NCBI GenBank assembly: GCA_900088475.1
Contig: FLMG01002424.1
Span: 20,052 to 62,844, forward strand
Origin: Hyphochytrium catenoides
Taxonomy: Eukaryota; Sar; Hyphochytriomycetes; Hyphochytriales; Hyphochytriaceae
Reading direction: 5' to 3'
DNA: 42,793 nucleotides
The position numbers were made by a program, and so were the translations under genes. Below are positions 1 through 10,801 of the stretch, in pieces; within the stretch, counting starts at the first letter, position 1; each line of letters begins with the position of its first letter. The notes beneath the pieces were generated by a model. It was not told the DNA's origin. It saw nothing but the letters and a program-made list of their open reading frames with translations, and made no database searches.

Positions 1-893
1 AATGCCTTCCCTACAGTTTCTCTCTCTTCTTTCTCCTCCCATGAGAGAGAGAAGGCGGTGAGGAGGACGCGAGGATCAGAGAAGAATGGGACCCAGGAAG
101 AGGAAACAGTTCTTTCTTCCGCCTGCCGCGCCGTATATTCCTATGGCTTACATCTTCTCCGTCTGCTCGGACCAAGTGTCACCGGATTTTCAGTAGCGAA
201 GTTAGGAAGTATGGGAAGAGAGGAATTGAAAGAGTGGAAGAAACTGCTGAAAGAAGTGCCTGTGGCCTCTTGTTCTCTCCTACTTCTCTCTCAGAGACAC
301 TCAGTGCAACTCACGCGCGGGGTTAAGGACAAAGAAGTCACAGTGAGCAAGTCTCCAGGCAACAGCAGTTCTAAAGAGGGAGGAAGAACAGAGAAAGGCT
401 CTCCTTCATCCTCTATCCTGGGCTCCTCCGTGCTCTGTCTGCCACGGTCTCTTGTGTCTCCAGTACTATCGCAGTCATTTTCTTCTCCAGAGAGAGAAAC
501 ACCGAGTGACACGCAGTGGAAGATAGAGAAACAGACAGTGCAGGAGTTCATTGGGGTTCAAAGCGCCGGCGGTCTGCTGATCCCAATACCCGGTAGGGCC
601 TGGAAGGCGGAAGGGCTGGGGCTTCCAGTATTGGAGGACCTGCAGCAGGACACAGAGCACGAGGAAGAGAGTACAGTCGAGGTGAGAGACACAGATAGAA
701 GGAATGAGAACATAAATGGAAGAGGGAAGAGGGGCATCTTCATCTTCCTATCTCTCCTGGGGTCCTCCTCACCTCAAAACGGAAACCGCACCCACTTATC
801 CTTCTCTGGCGTCTAATACTCTCTCTCTCCTCTTCTCTCTCTCTCTCTCCTCTTGTCTCTCTCTCTCTCTCCTTGTCTCTCTTTCTCTCCTTG

Positions 894-925
<32 letters not shown>

Positions 926-1407
926 TCTTTTTTATTCTTGTCTTAATCGCGCTTCCCAATCGCCGCTGGCCAATATCTCTCTTTTAATACATCTCAGGTT
1001 CATCTCCTAGCGCATTGGAAGCAGCAAGAGGAAATGGAGGTAAGAGAAAGGCTGGTTAAGAACAACAACTCTAGACTAACTCTTTCTTTGCTCATTCTCT
1101 GCGCCACTTCTTCCTCCGTCTCCTTGGCGTTTTTATGGTCTCTTCTTCTCCTTTTCGTTCGCTGCTAATTATCCTCTCTCCTTGTCTCCCTCTCTCCCCG
1201 CAGATTTGGCCGGACAAGGAGTTCTCTGACGCCGAGCGGTCTCCCCTACTGCCGCTGCTCCATCAGTTCCACTCACTCTCTTTCCTGACCTCATCTCCGT
1301 CTGACCTCCGCCGTCGATCTACACTTCCCCTCCATGCCCACGCGGTGGAACAGCTGAAAGGGATGATAGAGAGATCCTCTTCTTCCTCTCCGAGTGCTGA
1401 CTCCTAG
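1..1407 (+). CDS. 3' part of an unrecognised spliced gene, truncated by the window edge
   Basis: Three exons can be joined without breaking frame: about 1-681 (open in frame 1 to the left edge), 998-1039 and 1204-1407, ending at TAG 1405-1407. The donors are CGAG|GTGAGAG and GGAG|GTAAGAG; the acceptors are CTCAG| at 997 and CCCGCAG| at 1203. Every join is phase 0 and the small middle exon is 14 codons, which supports the model. The first exon may really begin at an acceptor near position 16 (CTACAG|). The encoded C-terminal part is hydrophilic and Ser/Glu-rich (EEESTVE, then HWKQQEEME, then IWPDKEFSDAE) and ends in a Ser-rich tail. I recognise no domain. The two introns are CT-rich, like the other + strand introns here. 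Function unknown; the start lies outside the window. Confidence 0.6.
817..930. repeat. CT-rich microsatellite inside an intron
   Basis: Interrupted (CT)n runs with occasional CCTTGT breaks lie in the first visible intron of the left-edge gene, on its sense strand. They double as an extreme pyrimidine tract ahead of the 998 acceptor. Confidence 0.9.
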
Positions 1408-1992
1408 TCCCTTTCCTTTATGGCAGAGACAGATGAGTGACGAAGACTGTGGGCCAACATATCACACAGGTCCCTTCCCTCTGTTCCTCTGCTGAGGCAA
1501 TGTCTGTGACATCCGCTAAGTGTTTGTCTTCCTTTTCTCTCTCTTTCTCTGGTTTTTGCTTTTTGTCTAGTTGGTCCTGGATCCTCCCTTTCACTCCCTC
1601 TCTCTTTCTCTTCTCTTCCTTTCTTTTTCTTCTCAGAGAAGCATTGTAAGCCATAATGAGAACTATGATGTTAACTTCCTAGGTGTATATTATATATAGT
1701 ACAGTTCATCTACGCCAAGAGATGCATAGAGTCTGGAAAGGGAGAGAGAGAGACAAAGGAAACGAGCGTGGCGACAAAGGGCCGCAGAGAGCTTCACCTC
1801 TGGTATGAGCAAGTCGGCTATCTACCAAAGGCTTCCGGTCCACGCCCAACAACTCACCTCTAAGTTTACAGACTTGAACCACCTTCCTTCCTTGTCTCCT
1901 CTCTCTCTCTCTCCCTCTGTGTTCCCTCTTTCCTTCCTCTCCTTCCCTTCTGCCGACTATCGACCATCACGGATAAAAAGAGGCCGATTGCG
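1408..1992. other. Convergent 3' intergenic spacer
   Basis: Lies between the stop of the left-edge + gene and the stop of the minus gene at 1993. It is CT-rich on the + strand in its first half. Long open frames here (for example antisense 1418-1654) read Lys/Glu/Arg-rich repeats that simply reflect the CT bias. No supportable gene was seen; it probably holds the two 3' UTRs. Confidence 0.5.
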
Positions 1993-3316
1993 CTACCTTC
2001 GTTTTGAACCCTTTCCCCCTCCCTTGCCTTTCCCTCCGGTCAGAGCTTTGCCTACGTTTCCCTTGAGCTTAAGCACGCCATCTCTAAAGTGCGGCAGCTC
2101 TCTGAGTCCGCCTCTCTCTTCCTTTCTTCCTCCCTTCTTCTCTTTCCCTCGTTGAGGAAGAGAAGAAAACTTCTTTTGTCCTAGAGTAGAGCCTATCACT
2201 TGCGATTCACGGGCCTGCAAGAGAGAGATTGCTTTTAAAAAGAGCTTTTGTGGGAAGCCGCGCCGTGCTCAAGAGGAGAGAAGGGCTAAGCAAAGAAGGA
2301 TAAGAGAGAGAAGAGGAAAGAGAGAAAGCCGTGGCTAGGGGAAAGGCTTGAGAGAGGCAGATTGATTTGGCGCAAGTGGCTCTTACTCTATCTGCTCGTC
2401 TCCCCTCTCTTTCCTCTTGCTTCTTCTTCCTCCCTTGATAGATCTTATAAGGTATCTTCTGGTTTGACTGTGGCTGTTACCGCGAACAAAGAGAGAGAGA
2501 GAGGAGAGATCCGGTTAGAGAGGCAGAGATACAAAGGAGAGACTGCGAGTTAGAGGAAAACGGAGAGAAGGAGGAAGATGGGTTTACTCCTATTTTTACC
2601 TTGGCCCCAAGCTTGATAAGCTTACTTCGCTCGGCCTTCTTTCTGTCTTTCGCATGCATTAGCTCTACACCTGCAGGGAACCGTCGAGAGAGAGAGAGAG
2701 AGAGTCGCAGGCAAACACAGAGAGAAAAAGATGAAGAGAGCGGAGAGAGAGAGAGAGAGAGAACAAATGGCGACCTGTTAGCTGAAAAGTGGGAGATGCC
2801 AAGAACCAGAATTGAAGATGTGAAGCTGTCTTGTCTAAGCTAGACTTCCTCTTCTTCTCTAGATAGTTCCCCCCTTTCAACACCTAATTTTTTTCTATGC
2901 TCTAGCTCACACTCGCACAGTTGCCCCTCTTCTCTCTCCTCCTCTTCCTTCTCATCTTAGCCTTTGTCTCTGTCTCCCACCGCTCACTTTGTCGCTCTTG
3001 GTGTCTCTCTCCCTTTTTCTTTCACCCTTCCTCTCTCTCTGTCTCTGTCTCTCTGTCTCTCTTCTCTTTCTCTCTCTCTGTTCCCCTATAAGTATCCCGT
3101 TCTTCCCAAGTTTTTCTTCTCTATCGCACACCTCCTTTCCTTACCTAGATCACTTGCCTCTTTTAGGATGGCCCTGACGTCTAAATCCGCGAGCTCCTGG
3201 GCACCTCTTCCTCCCTCCACAAGCCGCCGTCGCTTAGCTCCCGCTGACAATCCTTGCGAATGCACCTCAAAGGCTTTTGGTGACTTGCGGATGAGAGGAG
3301 AGCGCGTAGAGAACAT
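1993..3316 (-). CDS. C1orf131/FAF1-like (DUF4602-type) small-subunit processome factor
   Basis: Three exons on the minus strand: 3316-3145, 2670-2600 and 2214-1993, giving 154 aa. The donors are CTAG|GTAAGG and CAAG|GTAAAA; the acceptors are CCTGCAG| and CTTGCAG|. Phases 1 and 0 fit exactly (172+71+222 nt). The order of motifs matches what I know of the C1orf131/yeast Faf1 family: a basic helix that ends RSKLIKLGAK (human relative: ...ERAIMLGAK), a Lys/Gly-rich linker, and a C-terminal HFRDGVLKLKG segment like the family's 'GKFxNGxLxLS' block, then a Gly/Lys-rich tail. Family members are nucleolar and act in 40S ribosome assembly. The ATG at 3316 is the first in frame in the exon; an upstream exon is possible. 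The introns are CT-rich on the minus strand, as expected for a minus gene. Seen: exons and motifs. Inferred: family and role. Confidence 0.62.
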
Positions 3317-4448
3317 GGAAATAGACGCAGCAGGGAGAACAGAGCACGTGATAAGTCAGAGGTTTCTCCCAGCAGCATAAACTCCTAAAATTTTGGTAGG
3401 TACCATAAAGCCATCATCTGCCGGTGGGGTGTAGGAAGCTGCTCTTCTAGACGGAAGTGTCGGGCATTGTACAACCACTGGGACTGGCGCGGGTCTCTTG
3501 CGACCAATAGTAGTCATTTCTCCTGTAGGGGAGACCTCTTGATGTTTTTTCTTACTTCTTCCAGGCTGAGGACGATAGAGGTAGCTCGACTCTTGCTAAC
3601 AGCAGAGGGCGAGAAGCAAAGAACCTCATCGACAGGTGCCTAGGTCAGGAATACGTGGCAGAACAAAGGTCGACCTAGCTTACATCAGGCTAAGCACTGA
3701 AGAGTTGGCAGATAGGAGACCTGGAGTCGCAAGAGCCTACAAAACGCAATGGCAAAACTTCAGAATTCAGCAGCAGCAAATTATGTTGCTTGGTGCCAAT
3801 GCCACTGATTATCTCAAAGGTGTAGTTACAGATAACTCAACACAGAGGAAATCTGTGACATAGGTGATGGATACTACTGCGTAATCGGCAAGCTATGCTC
3901 AGACTAGTAACTGATGTCTTAGATTTAGTCTCAGTCATCCTCCTGGAGTTTGAGTTATTGCATCTTCAAGCTCGCTCGATCTCTTTGACTCCTTGAGGTA
4001 CCACCGCCTTGCACTCACTATTGGTCAAGGCTTCAAAGTTCAGCTCATCGCGAAAGGCTAGATTGCTGGCATGGTTCGCATTATCGAGTAAGACTAAGCC
4101 GCAGACTCAGTGTACCTAGCCGATCCTCTTATCTTCCGTGCCCGCAGGGTGGACTTCCAGTGGGCCCGCAATGCAAGGCATTGGCGTTGCCACTTTGAGT
4201 GGGAGAGGTCCTGGTGGCTCATCAGGGACATAGTGCTTCTATTTAACTTCTATCCGTTTTGAACGCGGCAAGCTGCCATGTGAGCACCCTTTGCGGTCAG
4301 CATGAACTGACAAGGATATTCAAGCATAGTCCCGCCCTGCACCCTGGAATGGCACTATTGTCCATCTCTCGGCTACCTTGTCTGCTGGCTACACGACGCA
4401 AGGATAGCGCTCCGTATCGAAGAGAGGGGATCTAAAGTGTGACCTATC
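3317..4448. other. Divergent spacer with a possible mobile-element remnant
   Basis: This 1.1 kb separates the start of the minus gene at 3316 from the start of the USP gene at 4449, so both promoters should lie here. It lacks the CT/GA tracts that fill the surrounding DNA. A 75-codon frame at 3636-3863 (+) has no ATG start; its centre reads LAYIRLSTEELADRR and then KTQWQNFRIQQQQIMLLG, which looks more like old coding sequence than chance. It could be a relic of a retroelement gag-like gene or a lost exon. No terminal repeats or reverse transcriptase motifs were found. Confidence 0.35.
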
Positions 4449-7400
4449 ATGGGGAACTCATCTTCATCTTCAGGCGTATCGGGCGCGGTCAACGGAATAT
4501 TGAATCGCACCCTTAGCTCTCCAAGCGCGCAGCCTGCCATTGACATATTGCAGGCGGCGGAGAAAGCCGTTGGGAGAGAGGTTGTAGAATCAGTGAAAGA
4601 AGCTTTCCAGCGTCTTCAGCCTGCGCCTCAGTCTCCCTCCTCCCCCTCTCGACCTTTATCGCGCCCTGCCTCTTACCCATGGACAGCGCGTCAGGAGGAA
4701 CTCTCAGCGCTCGAGGCGCTGTGGCTCACTCCTCAAGTCTTCAAGCAGGAGATTCTCACACCTCTCTTTCCTGACATGGTGAGTGATTGTGGGGCTTGCT
4801 GCCCTCCCCTTTCTGCTGTCGTTCTCTGCTTGGGAGTGCTGCCCTCAGCTCAGCTGCCCAGTGCCTGCCCTGTCTAGTGTCGTCAACTTCTCCTAGATTG
4901 CTCAAATGGAATTCTCTTTGGTCCTACCTTCTGGGCTTGTCTGGCCTTCTCTATTCGCTGATTGTCTTCTCTCCGTCCTCTCTTCTTTGCGCTGCCCTCT
5001 TCCTTACCAGGTATGCTTGCTTCGTCGTTCTCCTGACGTTTACTGCTGCTCTGTCTCTAACCCTCGTCTTGTTCCTCCCTTCCCGTTTGGTGTTTGATTG
5101 GTTGGCTGCTTCTTTCCTTGATAAGCCCCCAGTCCTGGCAGAATGCATCTTCAACACCTTTGACCTTAACTCCAGTGGACGCATAGAGCTCTCCGACTTT
5201 CTGATGGTCATCGTCATAGTCTTTGGTGAAGAAAGGGAGACAGCGCACAGAAGAGAGACAGCACGTGCTGGAGGTCGAGGCTGGGAAGACCGGAAGACTT
5301 TGGGAGTGTCTGAGCACCTGCTGTGGCTCCTCTTTCGCCTATACGATATCCAGTCACAAGCCAGGAGAAAGGAGTCTTCGACTCCGCCCACGCCCGTTTC
5401 TCTCTCTTCTTTGCTTCTCTCTTGCAGCGGTGGAAAAGTCAGTCGAGACACCATTGAGAGGTTTATGCAGGTGGAGCGACATGGCACTGCTTTAACTCCT
5501 AGCTTACAGTACACCTCCTTCCGGAGTCGCTTTACCCTCCCGGCCCTTGGTCTTCATCCTTGATCTCTATCTGTCTCCCTCTCACCGACTAGTTACTGCT
5601 CTTTCGTCGTTGCAAAGGTGCTATCGGTCTCTCCTTACGTTCTGTTGCGGTGTCTCCGATGTCAATCAGGTACTCTATGGTCGTCGAGTCACATCTACCA
5701 GTCAGAACGAGCATATGTTAGACCTTCTGTTCTCTCCTATTGGAGTCTCTAAGGTATATGCGGTGCTTCTCTCGTCTTTTTTCCTTCGTTGTTTACTTCA
5801 GAAGCAGCATCTAAGAGCAACTGTTTTCCTCTCTCTCCCTATTACTCTACTCTTTCCACTACTTCTATAAGCTCTTTCTTTCCCATAAACTCATACAGTG
5901 CCCTTTCTTCTCATCCCATCCTTCCGCTCTTGGTGCATAGGCCGGTAGCCTGAACTCCCATGAATGGACAAGTCGTATGCTGTCTCTCTATAGAAACAGA
6001 GTCAAAGGCGTTTCTCTCCTTACAGACTGGCTTAGATTTCTCCTACGTCGTGTCGTCTTCCCCTCTCCTCTCTGTTCTCTTCTTCTGGTAGTAGAGGTAC
6101 GGTATGATGCAGGAAGAGTGAGGCAGAGCTTGATTGACTCTTCCCTCTTCACTGGAGCAGAGATCTTTGCCATACAGAATGCCTTCAGGACGTTGGTGGA
6201 GAAGCAACGGAGAGAAAGAGAGGTAGAGCTCGAGAGAAGAGCGGAAGAAGAAAGAAGGCAGGAAGTAGGGCCATTGGAGCCTGTGCCTCTCTCTTCTTCT
6301 TCTTCTTCGTCAGCTTCCCTGACAGAGATCGCGGGGCTAAGACTTGGATACGACTCTCTACTTTACATCTTTTCACCTTGTGTTCCGGAGGAATTTGTCC
6401 GTCAACTCGTAAGCAAGGTGCCTGCTCTCTGTCTCTGGATAGATCACTCTTCTTCTTCGTCGTCGTCTTTGTCCATGGGAGGACAGAGAGAGAAAGAAAG
6501 AAATGATGGGATGAGGAGGCAATTAAGTAGGAGAGCAAGTGCAAGAGATGTCTCGGACGACGAAAGAGGCGGAAATGCAGGGTTGGACATCTTGGACGTC
6601 TCCTCTCTGCTCTCCCTCTTCTGCAGGGGTTCCCGCAGGGACCGATACTCGTTCCTTTTCCGGCTCTTTACGAACAAAGAAACTTCCTCAGCTGCCGCTC
6701 TTTCCTCTTCTGCTACTCTCTCGGAGACCGAGCTGCGGAATATAGTAGAGATGAGCATGCACTGTCTATACTTCTCATTTCCAGCGCTTCCCTGGGAGGA
6801 CGAGGAAAGCAAGACGGCAAGGAAAAACAAGGTTCGTCTATTATGAGAGATCTCTTGAGCCGGCGACGTAACTGCTACAACCAGCCCTTCTCCCCTTTCA
6901 CGTCTGGTGAATCAGGCTGACTACGGCGTTTCTCTTACTTTTTCTTCTCTCTCTCTCTCTCTTCTCGCTTTCTGTCTCGCTTCATTAATCGTCCTTTCCA
7001 TAGCTCCTTTTCGTCTTCCTTACCTGGTTTGCTACTTTGAGCTTTCTCTGCGGTTGTCCTGTTTACTTTGACGACTGACCTTATCCTCTCAAAATGACCT
7101 CAGCTCATCGCTTATGCGCTAGAGGTTGCTCGATCGGTATCGAAGGTACAGAATTCACAGAAAGATGAGCGAATGCGACCAAAAGCAGGAGAATCTTTAA
7201 CAGCTAAAGAAGAGGATAAACGGGAGCTCATGGTAGAAGACGAGGAGAAGGAGGACAGAGGATCAGAGATTGCGCTATCCGGTCCCACGTTTGAAGTTTG
7301 GAACCGGCGCGTGAGAGAGGAAACAGGGAATGATATCCTAGGCTCCCTCATGCTCTCTGTCCTATCGTCTGCCTGCAGTTCCCTTCCTATTGCTCCAGCA

Positions 7401-10400
7401 GGGCCCGGAGAGGAGTTAAATGTTGTCACTTATCTTTGGAGATGCTCCATTCGTCGCATGCGATCTTCTCTCTCTTCTCATATAAACCATTCCTCTTCCG
7501 GTTCTTCTCTGTCTCTCTCCAAGCTCTCATCCTTCTCAACGTCCTTTGAGCCCTGGAGTGTTATCTCCGCCGAATGGTGGGAAGATTGGGCGTCGTATGC
7601 CAACTGGGCACATGGAACTCAGGAACTGACCGAGAAGATCACTGAAGAGTCAATGGTCAGTTATCTGCTGATCGACCCGGACGCCGAGTTCCTTGTCAAT
7701 GATCCTGCCAACGCCTCGCTGGAAAGGGAAGAGAGAGGGAGAGGAAAGCCTGGCCCTCTCAGTAATCTCCGCCTCCTTTCTTCCATGGGTTCTAAGCAGC
7801 TTAAACCTCAACTCAGACCCGGCGCTGATTTTGTGGTGAGTTTCTTTGTAGGCATTAGGGTGAGACAGACAGAAGAGCGCATAGAGAACAGTCCATGTTG
7901 GGATAGGGAGACGCGCGGCGTAGGCTAAATAGGGTGACAGATTGACGGAACACAGAGAACGTGCAATTCAAGAGGAACTAGTAAAGAGGAGGATGAGTTG
8001 AGAGACGAAGACGGAGGGGGAAAGAAGAGGCACTGTTTAACCTTAGGTTCAGGCTCTTGGCTACATGTCAACTACACTGATCCACGTCCTTATTCCTCTC
8101 TCTATTTTCTTACCTCTATATCTGTCTTATCTTTCCCCAGCTGCTTCCTGTCTCTGTGTATAGAGCACTTGTCTCTTGGTACGGAGGAGGGCCTGAGATT
8201 ATAAGGGGCCTAAGCGTACACCCAGGGGTCTCACCAGTGGAGAAGAGAGTGACATCATCCTCAATCCGGCCACCTCTCTCCTCCTCTGTTCTCTCTTCTC
8301 TCAGCTGCTTGGCCATTGAGCTCCGTCCTCTCACTATACGTCTCGCGGTGGCCGCCTTTTCGGAGGACCTGAAAGGACTCTTTGGCCCTTCCTCCTCATT
8401 GTCCACTCTCTCCTCCTCCTCTGTTTCTGCTTCGTCTCCCTCGTCCTCTCTCTCAACTCCTCTGATCAGAATGTCAGAAAAGGAGCTGCTAATAGGAAGA
8501 AATACGCCACTATCCATTCTCCGAGAAAAGGCTGTGGGTGCAGTGAGAGAGATGGTCAGGCCCGAGGTTCAGCTCAAAGCTAGGCTGTGGCGTCAAGAAG
8601 ATAGCAACCCAGAGGATCTTGAGTATCAGGTGAGAAGGGGCGTGGCAAACGCATAGGCAAGTGAGACAGAGGAGACAGAACGAGGGGTTTTTATTTGGAT
8701 ACTGTGAAAAGAGAGAAATGGAGAGGAGCATCAAGGAATAATCAGAACAAACCCCGACTACGCCCTCAGCTCACCTTTAATCTGCCACAGCCTAGCAGCT
8801 GATAGTTCTCTCATGGTCAGACATTTTTTCCGATCTCGTTGCTCCTCTACATATGCCAATGGATTGTTACTGGCTTGTTCCTCCCTTTTCTAACTTCTTC
8901 TTTATCTGCAATATCTAGCTCCTCCACGGTGATCCCAAGACTGAGATTTGCGAGCTCTGCGTCTCTGCTCGAGAGGTCCTTCTTGTAGAGTTCAGTAGGT
9001 CTGGAGGCGTCTGGCCCATGCCAGAGGTAGATCTTTCTTCTTTCGATCCCTCCTCACCTGACTGGGCTGCCTCTCTGTCTATTGTCCTCCTATTTGAGCC
9101 CCGATAAACGGGTTTGGAAGGACGGTCTTCCGCTATTCAGTTCAGCCTCTTCGTCAGTCCTTGCCTACCTCTAATTTTGTCCATTTGCATCTTGTCCCTC
9201 TGCGTTGTATTCCAAAGATTCAAAAGCGACAAGTCTCTGAAGATTCCCACGGACGAACCAGAGGTCGGAGGCTTTCTCTTCTTGGGCTAGAAGCGGGGGC
9301 GGATGGTGCGGAAGAAGGAAGTTCTGAGCTCGAAAGAGCACCAAAAGGCGAAGAGGGTGTCAGTGGGGCAGGGAGACCAGAAAGAACTCGCATGGAGTCC
9401 AAGCATCCGAAAAAGCTCTCTCTCTTCCCAGGGAGTCCTATAGAAGAGGAAGACGATAACAGCCTAACAAGGGCTGCGAAAGAGGAAAAGAGAAGGATCT
9501 CTCTCCATCCTCGCTCCTTCGTGGGCTTGGAAAATTTAGGCAACACGTAAGGGCGCCAGTCAGATCCGCCTCCCATCTGCTGACCTCCTATAGCCTCGTA
9601 TTTTTCTTCATTGCATAAGCTCTTTGGCCCCTTTTCTCTTCCTTGCGCTTGCCCTTGCTCCCTAATCCCCATGTCGCTCTCTCTGCTTGATACTCTCTCG
9701 TTGCGTGCACACTCTCCCCTGTTACGTCTTCGACGCCTCATCTCTCCGCGTGGATCCATTATCCGCCTTCAGGTGTTACCTGAACAGTGCCTTGCAGTGT
9801 CTAGCGCACACGCCTCCTTTGTCGCAGTACTTCATCTCAGGCGCGTACCGTCTAGATCTCAACACCAAGAATACAATGGGGATGCAGGTGACCTCTAAGA
9901 ACTCATTTACTTTCTTTCAAAATGTCCAGTAGTCTCGGAGTTGTGACCAAGACCCATGCGGGTATTTTACTTTTGTTTCTTGATTGTCCCATGCACCTTG
10001 CCATAGTGCTTCTGCTTTGCCACATGCTCGTATTTGCCCTCCTACGCACTTTCTCCAATGTCAAGCTCGTGAACGGAGTGGGCTCTATCTAAGCTACAGA
10101 ACGCCATAGGGAAAATTGGCTCTTGCTTATGGCGACCTAGTCTTGAACTTGTGGAATAGCAGCAAGGCCGCCTTGGCACCAAAGACGATCAAGGCCGTCA
10201 TCAGTAGGTTCAATAGCCAATTTCAGGGCTTTGAGCAGCATGATGCGCAGGTGACTGAGATTGAGTTGAAAGTCGCTAAACCTTAAATCTTCCTCGCAGC
10301 TTCCTCGCAGCTTTGACTTTACCAGCGCTGGTTGGCACGTTTCCAGCTTAACCTTTTCCTGTTTCGGCCCTTCTCGCGCTATTAAGGACCACTTCCGCTC

Positions 10401-10764
10401 TTCCAATAGTTGCTCATACGCCTTCTTTTATGTAGGAACTGCTTGCTTGCATTCTTGAGGGACTTAGTGAGGATTTGAATCGGATAACATCCAAACCCTA
10501 TCTTCACAACCCTGACAGCGACAATAAGACAGATGAAGAATGTGCGGACATTTGGTGGAGGAATCATCTGAAGAGGGAGCTTTCCATCATTGTCATCCTC
10601 TTCTCTGGACAATACAAAAGTACTCTAAAGTGTGCACTCTGTGGATATGAGTCCGCACGCTTTGAGCCGTTCATGACTCTTCAGGTGAGCGGAGAGCGCA
10701 TTCATTTCGAGCCTCACTAGTCACCACGCCATATCGTTCTTCCATGGCCAAATCCATACTATCA

Positions 10765-10801
<37 letters not shown>

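Noticed and set aside
817-930. CT-rich arrays as telomeric or centromeric satellites
   Set aside because: They are short, dispersed dinucleotide runs inside introns and spacers, not long higher-order arrays or telomere-type repeats.
4951-5514. 187-codon antisense frame opposite the EF-hand exons
   Set aside because: It is a shadow of the USP exons, with no motif and no splice support.
4787-5563. A single 258-codon gene with hydrophobic N-terminal part
   Set aside because: The hydrophobic start is CT-rich intron sequence. Only the EF-hand parts (from 5126) belong to the USP coding sequence.
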